Source: Clostridia bacterium (GTDB lineage Bacteria > Bacillota > Clostridia > Oscillospirales > CAG-272). Taken from it: DNA of 51,568 bases. Below are positions 1 through 7,574 of this stretch, piece by piece; position 1 is the stretch's first letter, and each line of letters opens with the position of its first letter. The translations under genes were made by a program, and so were the position numbers. The notes under the pieces were generated by a model that was given only the letters and a program-made list of their open reading frames with translations, made no database searches and was not told the origin of the DNA. The stretch is from assembly GCA_017517745.1 (NCBI GenBank), contig JAFWYJ010000017.1, forward strand, positions 1 to 51,568, in the 5' to 3' direction.

Positions 1-103
1 ACGAAAGGGTAAGATGCGGTTCGAACATAGTTTAGTGCGGTACGAACCTTTTCCTCTTGCGCGCACGAAAGTTAAAAATACAGCTTATTCCTATTTTGAG
101 AAG

Positions 104-187
104 TTCTTGAAAGGATGGGGGCGCGGGGGAAGGAAAACTTCTTTGCAAGAAGCTTTTCCTTCCCCCGCGCCCCCATCCTTTCAAGAA
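104..187. repeat. Long near-perfect inverted repeat, copy 1 of a dispersed palindrome
   Basis: The arms are 104-143 and 147-187, about 40 bp each, with a 3-nt loop and a single extra base in the right arm. The G/C-rich core GGGGGAAGGAAAA and its complement occur again at 42203-42275. It lies downstream of the 266-1498 gene, so the transcript could fold into a very stable hairpin. It may be a REP-like or MITE-like element; no coding content is seen. Confidence 0.85.
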
Positions 188-208
188 ACTTTTGGGAAAA
201 GGGAACAG

Positions 209-249
209 AAAAAAGCATTCCTCGCTGAAAAGCCGTGGAATGCTTTTTT
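209..249. terminator. Bidirectional intrinsic terminator
   Basis: The stem is 209-221 (AAAAAAGCATTCC) paired with 237-249 (GGAATGCTTTTTT). The A-run on one side and T-run on the other let it work on both strands. It sits 17 bases past the stop codon of the minus-strand gene at 266-1498. Related AAAGCATG hairpins end other genes in the window (22285-22323 and 42293-42329). Confidence 0.8.
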
Positions 250-265
250 GGTTTTTTATGATATT

Positions 266-1498
266 TCAGATCTTGTAATAAGCGAGACGGGAACCGATTC
301 CAACGATATCTCTGCCATACCAGAAACTGGATCGGAACATACCTGCACAGGTGAAAACGTAATCATAATAATTACCGCCACGGCAGGGAATAGACTCAGG
401 ACCGGAATCGGGTCCGGAGAGTACATCATTGCCGTAAGGAGAGCCTGTGAGCTGTCGTTCCGGACATAGTCCAAGTTCAATTAGTATCTGGGGAAATTCC
501 GTTAAGCCGTCCGCAAGCCCCATCCGGCGCATGATACCGTGATGCTTTTCGCCGCTGTTGTCGGTGACGGTACGGCACAGCTTCCAACATCCGTCCACAT
601 AGTCTAATTTTAGAGAGTCCGGGTCACCGGGGGTGGTCAGAGTACCGTCTGGCAGAATGGCGCGCCACAAGGACGATTCACAAGAGGTATCGCAGCCCGG
701 GAGCATCACATTGGCATTTTCGATTAGCTGCAGCTCGTGATTGTACCAACGAAATCCGGAGCACCACTCGTAAAAATTGCCGCATAGGTCCGCAATGCCG
801 TCGGTGCAGTGGTTATGAAACCAAGTGATAGGTCCGGATCCGGTGAGGGTAGCACCTGTGGACTCAGTACCGTTTTCATAGTTTTTCGCAATAAAAGCCG
901 GTATGCCCTTTCCGGAAGAATTGTCGTTGTACTGACCGTAGTTGCTATTTCCCTCCGGCATCGTTCCGTTTTTCTTAGTCCATAGTGCTAACGCGCCCCA
1001 TAAGGCGTAGGGAATCATGTTCCATCCCTTTCCCTTATCGGTACAGAAGGCGGCGGTTTTATCAAAATCTGCAACTGCGCCCTCTTTCGGATTCTTCATC
1101 GGCAGGCTGTAGGCGCGTCCGTCTTTCACAATACTGATATACTTACCAACCGCCACGGTATCGTGCTCCACACCATTGACTATGAAGGCGGGGTGGGTTC
1201 GGCTCTTCAGTCCGTTGGACAGATCGGCAGAGTTCATTTTAGGAATCAACACCATAACCGAGGGCAAGCCGCGGTCATCCAAAATAATCGTGTTTGTGCC
1301 GCCTGACAGTGCTTCAACTGCCATCTTCATGTCAATATAATCGTCACAAGAAGGAATGCCCTTGCAAAATTCCACGTTGCGTGCAGCAATGATTTCAGCA
1401 GCCTCTCGACTCTCACTGCCGTCGGGTGCCAAAAAATCATACCGTATTCCTTTTTCAGCGCGAAGACGTGCATCGTCTTTTATAAAAATGCTTGGCAT
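266..1498 (-). CDS. Formylglycine-enzyme/C-type-lectin-fold protein, candidate DGR target
   Basis: This 410-residue protein has no signal peptide. Its C-terminal half carries hallmarks of the FGE-sulfatase/C-type-lectin fold: a DLCGNFYEW motif (about residues 236-244) and a terminal RGGNYYDY...AGMF...IGSRLAYY segment. The last 35-39 residues match the layout of variable regions in diversity-generating retroelement targets (RGG, then variable, AGMF, variable, IGxRLA). The first 200 residues contain no domain I recognise. The start ATG is preceded by AAGGAG. No reverse transcriptase or template repeat is seen; they could lie beyond the left edge. It may bind ligands rather than act as an enzyme. 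I am fairly sure of the fold and moderately sure of the DGR link. Confidence 0.7.
   Translation of the reverse strand: MPSIFIKDDARLRAEKGIRYDFLAPDGSESREAAEIIAARNVEFCKGIPSCDDYIDMKMAVEALSGGTNTIILDDRGLPSVMVLIPKMNSADLSNGLKSRTHPAFIVNGVEHDTVAVGKYISIVKDGRAYSLPMKNPKEGAVADFDKTAAFCTDKGKGWNMIPYALWGALALWTKKNGTMPEGNSNYGQYNDNSSGKGIPAFIAKNYENGTESTGATLTGSGPITWFHNHCTDGIADLCGNFYEWCSGFRWYNHELQLIENANVMLPGCDTSCESSLWRAILPDGTLTTPGDPDSLKLDYVDGCWKLCRTVTDNSGEKHHGIMRRMGLADGLTEFPQILIELGLCPERQLTGSPYGNDVLSGPDSGPESIPCRGGNYYDYVFTCAGMFRSSFWYGRDIVGIGSRLAYYKI
269..385 (-). other. Candidate DGR variable region at the 3' end of the lectin-fold gene
   Basis: After the RGG codons, nine successive codons (for N-Y-Y-D-Y-V-F-T-C) all end in a pyrimidine. 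This is the NNY pattern expected when AAY codons of a template repeat are adenine-mutagenised. The framework residues AGMF and IGSRLA are kept, and the segment ends the protein, as in known DGR targets. The template repeat is not in the window, so this stays an inference. Confidence 0.5.
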
Positions 1499-1549
1499 AG
1501 TCGGCTTCTCCTTGTTTCTTTTTGAATTTTATCGATTGTATATTAGAAT

Positions 1550-2110
1550 TTAGTTTGCGGTCTCGTAAAGCTTTTGACGGATCGCCTTCATGTCCTCGAG
1601 CATTTCCTCTTTCTTGCGAGGATCGCGCAGAAGTGCGGCGGGGTGATAGACCGCCGTCATGGCAAATCCACCCTTCTCAAACCACGTGCCGTGTTCCTTG
1701 GTGATCTTGAAGTCGGGCTTGATCAGACGCATGGCGGCGATGCGCCCCAGACACACGATGACTTTCGGGCGGATCAGGCGTACCTGCTCGCGCAGATATC
1801 CGATGCAAGCGTCCTCTTCCTCGGGAAGGGGATCACGGTTTTTCGGGGGGCGGCATTTGAGAATGTTGGCGATGTAAACGTCCTTGCGGTCGATGTCCAC
1901 CGCGTACAGGAACTTGTCGAGAAGCTGTCCCGCGCGTCCCACGAAGGGGATGCCCGACAGATCCTCCTGCTCTCCCGGTGCCTCCCCGACAAACATGAGG
2001 TCGGCATGGGGATTTCCGGTTCCAAAGACGCTTTTGGTACGTGTGGCACCAAGGGCGCATTTTTGACATTCGGCGCACGCCTGCGCCAGTGTTTCCATCG
2101 TATATTCCAT
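1550..2110 (-). CDS. Family 4 (iron-sulfur) uracil-DNA glycosylase
   Basis: This protein removes uracil from DNA to start base-excision repair. It is 186 residues, which fits family 4. The N-terminus has a CQKC pair. The active-site motif GEAPGEQED follows, then [11 protein letters not shown], the [12 protein letters not shown] segment with a further cluster cysteine, and the late motif [10 protein letters not shown] chose the ATG at 2108-2110 because AAGGAG precedes it and residues upstream of it look non-coding. The cysteines are consistent with a 4Fe-4S cluster. It is followed closely by no other gene on its strand and may be transcribed with the upstream PHP genes (22 nt gap). Confidence 0.9.
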   Translation of the reverse strand: MEYTMETLAQACAECQKCALGATRTKSVFGTGNPHADLMFVGEAPGEQEDLSGIPFVGRAGQLLDKFLYAVDIDRKDVYIANILKCRPPKNRDPLPEEEDACIGYLREQVRLIRPKVIVCLGRIAAMRLIKPDFKITKEHGTWFEKGGFAMTAVYHPAALLRDPRKKEEMLEDMKAIRQKLYETAN

Positions 2111-2132
2111 CGGATTTTTCTCCTTGGTTGGA

Positions 2133-2840
2133 TTATTCCTTGGCGGACATGGTCTGCATGCCGTCGCGTTCGGCGGCGGGACCCTCGCAGACCAGGCGGT
2201 AGTTGCCCGAGCGGAGCGTGTCTCGGATATCCTGCGGCGTTCGGATCGGCTTTTCGGTGAGGATCCCACCGCTGATCGGATCGTATATCGCGTGATAATC
2301 GCTACCCGACGTGCGGATCATGCCGTAATCCTTTGCCCACTCGTTGGCAAATTGATTGCGCGACTGATGACCGGACGCGCCGTTGAAGATCTCGATCCCG
2401 TCCAGAAGCGCGGGATTGGTGATCTGCATGCCGTCGCGGAAGGGGTGTGCTTGAATGAAGAGCGCGCCGCTCTCGCGCACGAGTCTTGAGATCACCCGCA
2501 GCGGAAAACGGAACAGATAACGGTTTTCCTTGAAGAATTCTTCGGTCGCACCGAGGATCAGATAGTCGTTGATCGACTCATAGTTACGCACCTCGGCACC
2601 GGGAAGAACCGTCAGACGGTCGCCCGCATAAGCCTGCATCTCGTGGATCGGATCGAGAAAACGCTTGATGGCGTCCTCCCACGGGCGGGTGACGTCAAAT
2701 CCGTAATCGCAATAGTGATTGGTCAGCACCACGGTGGTATAGCCTGCCGCGATATACTGATCGGCGGAGTCTCTGACGTTGATTTTTGCGCAACGGCTGA
2801 TCTCTGTACTGTGTGAATGTAATTCTGTTTTGTATTCCAT
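2133..2840 (-). CDS. PHP-domain metal-dependent phosphoesterase-like protein
   Basis: This 235-residue protein has PHP-superfamily features: HSHSTEIS near the N-terminus, VLTNHY (residues about 39-44), AEVRNYE, QAHPFRDGM (residues about 130-138) and GSDYHAI near the C-terminus. These supply the His/Asp/Glu metal ligands. The family includes histidinol-phosphate phosphatases and other phosphoesterases, and the substrate cannot be told from sequence. The downstream gene in coordinates (2862-3599) is a clear paralog with the same motif order, separated by 21 nt, so the two are probably co-transcribed. The start is supported by GGAGG upstream. Confidence 0.8.
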   Translation of the reverse strand: MEYKTELHSHSTEISRCAKINVRDSADQYIAAGYTTVVLTNHYCDYGFDVTRPWEDAIKRFLDPIHEMQAYAGDRLTVLPGAEVRNYESINDYLILGATEEFFKENRYLFRFPLRVISRLVRESGALFIQAHPFRDGMQITNPALLDGIEIFNGASGHQSRNQFANEWAKDYGMIRTSGSDYHAIYDPISGGILTEKPIRTPQDIRDTLRSGNYRLVCEGPAAERDGMQTMSAKE

Positions 2841-2861
2841 CGTAAGATATTCCTCCGTTGC

Positions 2862-3599
2862 TTATTTTTGCGTCGCGGGCATGTCGCTCATGCCGTCACG
2901 CTCGGCGGCAGGGCCGCCGCAGAGCAGGGTATAGTTACCGGAACGAAGGAGATCCGTCAGCTGAACGCTGTCGGTCACGGGCGCATCGGTCAGAATTCCG
3001 CCCGCCTCGGGAGAATAGGGATGATGAAAATCACTGCCCGACGTCATGATCTTTCCGTGCAGCCTTGCCCAAGCGAGCGCCTGATGATTGCGCGCATCCT
3101 GCTTGGGATGGGCATTGAACACCTCATAGCCGTCCACACGGTCGGGATTGACGATCTGCGTGCCGCTGCGGAAGGGATGCGCTTGAATGACCAAAACGCC
3201 CCACTCGTGCGCGAGGGGAAGAAGCTCCTTCAGTTTTCTCTGTTGCAGATCGGGATTCGCGCGCAGAAATTCCTCAACCGGGCCGTAGAGAAGATATTCG
3301 TTTCTGCCAAGGCGCAGATATTCTTCCGCGCTTTCGTCCAGGAAAAGCTCGCAGCCGAGAAGGACGTTCAGCCTTCCCTTGGCGTACTCCTTCATGTGAC
3401 GGTAGGGAGCCACGAAATAGTCGATCTTCCGCTCCCAATCCGCGCCCATGGGCTTGATGATCTTGCTTGTGAAATGGTTGGTCAGCACCAGGGTGGTGTA
3501 GCCCGCGGCGATATAACGCTCGGCGACCTCGGGGGCAGTGAAGTCAGCACATGTGCTGACTTCACTTGTATGCGCGTGCAATTCGGTTTTGTATTGCAT
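2862..3599 (-). CDS. PHP-domain phosphoesterase-like protein, paralog of the neighbour
   Basis: This 245-residue protein shares motifs with the gene at 2133-2840: HAHTSEVSTC, VLTNHF, CELFLDES, QAHPFRSG and GSDFHHP. Both end in a similar GGPAAERDGM tail, so the pair arose by tandem duplication. The product is probably a cytoplasmic metal-dependent phosphoesterase of unknown substrate. I placed the start at 3597-3599 because the paralog begins at the homologous MxYKTELH. A 28-bp perfect palindrome (3538-3565) lies within its first 25 codons. Confidence 0.8.
   Translation of the reverse strand: MQYKTELHAHTSEVSTCADFTAPEVAERYIAAGYTTLVLTNHFTSKIIKPMGADWERKIDYFVAPYRHMKEYAKGRLNVLLGCELFLDESAEEYLRLGRNEYLLYGPVEEFLRANPDLQQRKLKELLPLAHEWGVLVIQAHPFRSGTQIVNPDRVDGYEVFNAHPKQDARNHQALAWARLHGKIMTSGSDFHHPYSPEAGGILTDAPVTDSVQLTDLLRSGNYTLLCGGPAAERDGMSDMPATQK
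3538..3565. repeat. Perfect 28-bp palindrome inside a coding region
   Basis: The two 14-nt halves (GTGAAGTCAGCACA and its complement) meet with no loop. It lies in codons for S-E-V-S-T-C-A-D-F-T of the second PHP gene. The paralogous gene at the equivalent place is not palindromic. Confidence 0.9.
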
Positions 3600-3612
3600 G
3601 ACGAGCCTCTTT

Positions 3613-5274
3613 TTATTTGATCTCAATGATGGATTCGTCCCACATTTCGGGCGCCTTGTAGCCGAGCAGATTGACGGTGGTCGCGGCGACGTTGGAAAGA
3701 CCGTAGCTGCCGTCTGCCTTGACCGTGTAGCGCTCCTTTGCATCGGTGTTATCGTAGATGATGCAGGGAACGGGATTGAGGGTGTGGCTGGTCTTGGACT
3801 TGTAGTTGCCGTTTTTGTCTGCCTTGGGAGCACCGGTCTTCTTGTCCATTTCATACATCTCATCCGCGTTTCCGTGGTCTGCGGTGATCAGTGCCACGCC
3901 GCCCAAAGCGTCGACGATGGGCAGGATTCTGCCAAGTTGCAGGTCAAGTGCTTCCATCGAGCAACGGGTTGCGGCAAGAGAGCCGGTGTGACCGACCATG
4001 TCGCCGTTGGGGAAGTTGACGCGCAGATACTTATATTTGCCGCTCTGCAGTGCCTCGATGAGCTTGTCTGTGATCTCGGCGCACTTCATCCAGGGTCTCT
4101 GTTCGAAGGGGACGACGTCGGAGGGGATCTCGATATAGGTCTCAAGTTCTTCGTCAAACTTTCCGGACTTGTTGCCGTTCCAGAAATAGGTTACGTGACC
4201 GTATTTCTGCGTCTCGGAGATCGCCAGCACGGGAATTCCGGTGTTTGCCATGTATTCGCTCATGGTGTTGGTGATCTCGGGAGGAGAAACGAGATATTTG
4301 TTGGGGATATGCAGGTCGCCGTCGTACTCAAGCATGCCCGCATAGACCACCTTGGGAATGCGCACGCGATCGAACTTGTCAAACTCGCCCTCGGGGGCGT
4401 CAAAGGTCTTGGAGATCTCGATCGAGCGGTCGCCGCGGAAGTTGAAGAAGATCACGCTGTCGCCGTCCTCGACCGTACCCACGGGCTTGCCGTTCTCGGC
4501 AATGACGAATGCGGGGAGATCCTGGTCGATGACCTTCAGCTCTGCGCGGTAGGTCTCAACTGCTTCTGCAGCACTTGCGAACTGTCTTCCGTCGCCCAGC
4601 ACGTGGGTCTTCCAGCCTGCCTCGACCATCGCCCAGTTTGCTTCATAACGGTCCATGGTGATGGTCATACGTCCGCCGCCCGACGCGATCTTGACGTCAA
4701 AGCTGTCTGCGCGAAGCTCGCAGAGGAAGTCCTCGAAGGGATTGATATAGTCGAGCGCGGAGGTCTCACCGACGTCACGGCCGTCCAGAAGAATGTGAAC
4801 GCGCACACGGGAAATGCCCTCAGCCTTTGCCTGCTTGAGCATTGCCTTGAGGTGATCGATGTGGGAATGCACGTTTCCGTCGGAGAAGAGGCCGAGGAAG
4901 TGCAGGGTGGAGGCGTTTGCCTTGACATTTGCGATCAGCTCCTGCCAGGTGGCGGAGGCAAACATCTTGCCGCTCTCGATCGAGTTGGAAACCAGCTTCG
5001 CACCCTGAGCGAAGACCTGTCCCGCTCCAAGCGCGTTGTGACCGACCTCGCTGTTGCCCATGTCGTCGTCGGAGGGCAGTCCGACTGCGGTTCCGTGCGC
5101 CTTGAGAGACACGGTGGGATAGTTTGCCATCAGCGCGTCGAGGTTGGGGGTGTAGGCACCCGCGACCGCGTTGGATACCGTATCGGGGGCGAGTCCGACG
5201 CCGTCCATCACGATGGTCAGAACCGGACCCTTGACACCGTCAAAGCCGGCGATTTTTTCAAGCTTTTTGTTCAT
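3613..5274 (-). CDS. gpmI: 2,3-bisphosphoglycerate-independent phosphoglycerate mutase
   Basis: This enzyme interconverts 3- and 2-phosphoglycerate in glycolysis using two Mn ions and a serine phosphoenzyme. It is 553 residues, slightly longer than the usual ~510, with extra residues in several loops. Visible motifs are VMDGVGL at the N-terminus (metal ligand Asp), MGNSEVGHNALGAG with the catalytic serine, LGLFSDGNVHS, LLDGRDV, the FNFRGDR motif, ITADHGNADEM and HTLNPVPCI. The start ATG at 5272-5274 has GGAGG upstream. A plausible promoter lies at 5352-5379. It is followed by the PHP pair after 13 nt, so they may share a transcript. Confidence 0.93.
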   Translation of the reverse strand: MNKKLEKIAGFDGVKGPVLTIVMDGVGLAPDTVSNAVAGAYTPNLDALMANYPTVSLKAHGTAVGLPSDDDMGNSEVGHNALGAGQVFAQGAKLVSNSIESGKMFASATWQELIANVKANASTLHFLGLFSDGNVHSHIDHLKAMLKQAKAEGISRVRVHILLDGRDVGETSALDYINPFEDFLCELRADSFDVKIASGGGRMTITMDRYEANWAMVEAGWKTHVLGDGRQFASAAEAVETYRAELKVIDQDLPAFVIAENGKPVGTVEDGDSVIFFNFRGDRSIEISKTFDAPEGEFDKFDRVRIPKVVYAGMLEYDGDLHIPNKYLVSPPEITNTMSEYMANTGIPVLAISETQKYGHVTYFWNGNKSGKFDEELETYIEIPSDVVPFEQRPWMKCAEITDKLIEALQSGKYKYLRVNFPNGDMVGHTGSLAATRCSMEALDLQLGRILPIVDALGGVALITADHGNADEMYEMDKKTGAPKADKNGNYKSKTSHTLNPVPCIIYDNTDAKERYTVKADGSYGLSNVAATTVNLLGYKAPEMWDESIIEIK

Positions 5275-5351
5275 TTTTTTATCCTCCAAAATATGTTTGG
5301 CGCGGGAAGAAAAGCGAAGCTTTTGCCGCAAGCCATAATCTAACATTATAT

Positions 5352-5379
5352 ATTATACCCCAAAATCTCAAAAAAGCAA
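5352..5379 (-). promoter_or_regulatory. Candidate sigma-A promoter for gpmI
   Basis: Read on the minus strand: TTGCTT (5379-5374), a 16-nt spacer, and TATAAT (5357-5352). It lies 78 nt before the gpmI start codon. The rest of the 5275-5583 gap holds A/T-rich DNA and the divergent promoter at 5512-5540. Confidence 0.6.
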
Positions 5380-5511
5380 GTAAAAAATTGCTTCTTCTTG
5401 GGATTTTTTTGTTTTTTCTTCCAAATTTTTTAGCCAATAAGCAAAAAATGCCGATTTTTGGATGCGGTTTGGAAGAAGTCTTTATTTTTTTGAGAAAAAT
5501 CAGTATTTCTC

Positions 5512-5540
5512 TTGCATTTCGGCGGCAATGGGTGTATAAT
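5512..5540 (+). promoter_or_regulatory. Sigma-A promoter for the Mrp ATPase gene
   Basis: TTGCAT at 5512-5517, a 17-nt spacer and TATAAT at 5535-5540, about 44 nt upstream of the ATG at 5584. Confidence 0.75.
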
Positions 5541-5583
5541 ACTAAGGAACAAATGATTTGTTTTGAAAGAAAGGAAGTTCACA

Positions 5584-6423
5584 ATGTCGGAATGTACGCA
5601 TAATTGCTCGACCTGCTCGTCCAACTGCTCGTCGAGAAAAGAAGAAAGCCTGCTCGTCCCCGCCAATGCGCTGAGTGAGGTCAAGCATATCGTCGGTGTC
5701 GTCAGCGGTAAGGGCGGCGTCGGAAAATCGCTCGTCACCTCCATGCTCGCGGTCCTTCTCCAAAGAGAGGGCTTCAAGGTGGGCATTTTGGATGCGGATA
5801 TCACGGGTCCCTCGATCCCCAAGGCGTTCGGTATGAAAAACGTGGAGGTCTATGGAGACGATAACGGCATGATCCCTCCCTCGTCCACCACGGGAATCGA
5901 CATGATGTCGGTCAACCTGCTCCTCGGCGACGAGACCAAGCCCGTCGTTTGGCGCGGCGCGATCATCGCGGGCACGGTTCAGCAGTTCTGGAAGGACACC
6001 ATCTGGAATGCCGACGTACTTCTCGTCGACTGTCCTCCCGGTACGGGTGACGTTCCGCTCACCGTGTTCCAATCGTTGCCGCTCGACGGCATCGTCATCG
6101 TTTCCAGCCCGCAGGATCTCGTTTCCATGATCGTCAGCAAGGCGGCAAACATGGCGGACATGATGAAGATCCCGGTGCTCGGACTCGTGGAGAACATGAG
6201 CTACGTCAAATGCCCCGATTGCGGCAAGGAGATCAAGGTCTTCGGAGAGAGCCACATCGAGGAGGTCGCAAGCAAGTTCGGTTATGATCTGCTCGCGCGT
6301 ATCCCCATGGATTCCAAGCTCTCCGCGCTCGTAGATCGCGGCATGATCGAGCTGATGGAGAACGACTATATGGACAAGGCGGCAGAGACGCTGATCGAAA
6401 AGCTCAAGCTGGAAAGAAAATAA
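5584..6423 (+). CDS. Mrp/NBP35 family iron-sulfur carrier ATPase (ApbC-like)
   Basis: A soluble P-loop ATPase thought to carry and deliver Fe-S clusters. It is 279 residues. The N-terminus has four clustered cysteines (residues 4-15, C-x3-C-x2-C-x3-C), as in NBP35-type members. Next come the deviant Walker A motif SGKGGVGKS, the LDADITGPSIP segment, DCPPGTGD (Walker B region) and the cluster-bridging CPDC motif near residue 207. The start ATG at 5584 has AAAGGAAG upstream. It stands alone between a promoter and a terminator. Fe-S enzymes in the window (glycyl radical activase, PduS, UDG) could be clients, but that is inference. Confidence 0.9.
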   Translation: MSECTHNCSTCSSNCSSRKEESLLVPANALSEVKHIVGVVSGKGGVGKSLVTSMLAVLLQREGFKVGILDADITGPSIPKAFGMKNVEVYGDDNGMIPPSSTTGIDMMSVNLLLGDETKPVVWRGAIIAGTVQQFWKDTIWNADVLLVDCPPGTGDVPLTVFQSLPLDGIVIVSSPQDLVSMIVSKAANMADMMKIPVLGLVENMSYVKCPDCGKEIKVFGESHIEEVASKFGYDLLARIPMDSKLSALVDRGMIELMENDYMDKAAETLIEKLKLERK

Positions 6424-6432
6424 AAAAGAACG

Positions 6433-6459
6433 ACGGACGGTCTCGCGGAGACCGTCCGT
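6433..6459. terminator. Intrinsic terminator between convergent genes
   Basis: The perfect 12-bp stem is ACGGACGGTCTC (6433-6444) and its complement (6448-6459) with a GCG loop. On the minus strand it is followed by TTCTTTTTTA, so it best fits the gene at 6464-6763, but it can also end the Mrp transcript. Confidence 0.75.
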
Positions 6460-6463
6460 TGTG

Positions 6464-6763
6464 TTATCCTTCGTTCGTTTCCTGTGCTTCACCGCACTTT
6501 TTGATCTGCGCTTTGATGGCATCGACGGCAGCTTTTTCCTTTTCCACGGCAGCCATGGCTTCGGCAATTGTTTCTGCCGAGACCGTCTTCTCGGAGAAAT
6601 AGCGGTATGCGGCTCTGCCGAGGACGGCATAAGCCTCCTTCAGTCTGTGCTCCGCCATGCTCAGCTTGACCCGAAGCGTGGCAAGATCGGTGGTTTGATG
6701 AATCATTTCGAGCGCGACGTCTGCGCCTGTTTTGACCTTGCTGCAAAGCTCGTCCCACGTCAT
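6464..6763 (-). CDS. Small helical protein of unknown function
   Basis: This 99-residue acidic protein appears wholly alpha-helical, with heptad-like stretches around residues 28-55 and 63-88 that could form a coiled coil. It has no signal peptide or membrane segment and no family I recognise. It has its own consensus promoter (6808-6836) and a terminator, so it is very likely expressed as a single gene. It converges with the Mrp gene. Confidence 0.7.
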   Translation of the reverse strand: MTWDELCSKVKTGADVALEMIHQTTDLATLRVKLSMAEHRLKEAYAVLGRAAYRYFSEKTVSAETIAEAMAAVEKEKAAVDAIKAQIKKCGEAQETNEG

Positions 6764-6807
6764 GTCGGAAGTCCTCCTTTTGGGCTTGTGAATCCTACTT
6801 TACTTAA

Positions 6808-6836
6808 AGTATATACCAAAAAAGAAAGAATGTCAA
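6808..6836 (-). promoter_or_regulatory. Sigma-A promoter for the small helical protein
   Basis: On the minus strand: TTGACA (6836-6831), a 17-nt spacer and TATACT (6813-6808), 45 nt upstream of the start codon at 6763. Confidence 0.8.
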
Positions 6837-6953
6837 CAGAAAATGCGAAGGTTTTGGGAGAGAGTGAAGTTGGAAAAAGCGGAGTGCGCGCGCATAAGAC
6901 CGCAAAAGCGTGAGAAACTGTTGGTAGATGCTTGAACGAGGAGGAATCGAAGG

Positions 6954-7400
6954 ATGAATATGGAAAAAGAGACCTACAAAAGACTTGCCGACGCGCACGC
7001 GCCGCGCTCGCCGATCGGGAAGAACTGTCTGTTCGCGTTTTTGTTCGGCGGAGGGATCTGTACCTTGGCGCAGGGGATACGCGAGGTATGGATGAGCTTG
7101 GGAGGCATGGGGGAAGAGGACGCCGGCACGTTGACCTGCGTCACGCTGATCCTTGCGGCGGTTGTTCTGACCGGACTCGGATGGTTTGACCGCATCGCCA
7201 AGATCGCGGGGGCGGGGACGCTGGTACCGATCACGGGTTTTGCAAACGCGGTGGTTTCTCCCGCCATCGACAGCCATGCCGAGGGGCTGATCCTGGGTGT
7301 GGGCGCAAAGATTTTTACGGTCGCGGGTCCCGTGCTGCTTTACGGTACGTTGGCAGGCAGCATTTACGGTGTGATCTATTTCTTGTTTTCTTTGTTTTGA
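6954..7400 (+). CDS. spoVAC: SpoVAC-like stage V sporulation membrane protein
   Basis: In spore formers, SpoVA proteins form the inner-membrane channel moving dipicolinic acid into the developing spore and out at germination. This 148-residue protein matches SpoVAC in length and layout. It has a short polar N-terminus, hydrophobic segments near residues 23-45, 60-80, 85-108 and 120-147, and the conserved stretch IAGAGTLVPITGFANAVVSPAI. A GAGGAGG site precedes the ATG at 6954. The usual partners spoVAD and spoVAE are not adjacent. The gene suggests a sporulating ancestor or present-day sporulation. No sigma-G/F promoter could be assigned with confidence. Confidence 0.85.
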   Translation: MNMEKETYKRLADAHAPRSPIGKNCLFAFLFGGGICTLAQGIREVWMSLGGMGEEDAGTLTCVTLILAAVVLTGLGWFDRIAKIAGAGTLVPITGFANAVVSPAIDSHAEGLILGVGAKIFTVAGPVLLYGTLAGSIYGVIYFLFSLF

Positions 7401-7435
7401 CCTTCCAAACCCTTTGTTTTTTGTCAAAACAACAC

Positions 7436-7448
7436 AAAACCAACAAAA
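7436..7448 (+). promoter_or_regulatory. AAAACCAACAAAA motif, copy 1 (candidate operator)
   Basis: The 13-nt motif lies upstream of the promoter at 7495-7523. The same 13 nt recur exactly at 11754-11766 and 11828-11840 around the second BMC promoter. Shared placement suggests a common regulator, perhaps the DeoR protein encoded at 18121-18879. Confidence 0.45.
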
Positions 7449-7494
7449 AACAATCCAAAATCAAAGAAAATACAAAATAATTTTGTGGTTTCTC

Positions 7495-7523
7495 TTGACA
7501 AATTGATTGACTTGTTGTATAAT
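7495..7523 (+). promoter_or_regulatory. Consensus sigma-A promoter for BMC unit 1
   Basis: TTGACA at 7495-7500, a 17-nt spacer and TATAAT at 7518-7523 match the consensus exactly. It is about 50 nt upstream of the glycyl radical dehydratase start. Confidence 0.9.
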
Positions 7524-7574
7524 AATGATAGACTCCGCGTTTTTGCGGTATTATCGAAAAGGATGTGATTTTCT

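Noticed and set aside
1-265. DGR template repeat in the left flank
   Set aside because: No segment resembles the 269-385 region; the flank holds only a palindrome, a terminator and a short TGCGGTTCGAAC/TGCGGTACGAAC direct repeat at 16-48.
3538-5343. A 601-codon plus-strand frame opposite gpmI
   Set aside because: The minus-strand phosphoglycerate mutase has every family motif, and the antisense product has none.
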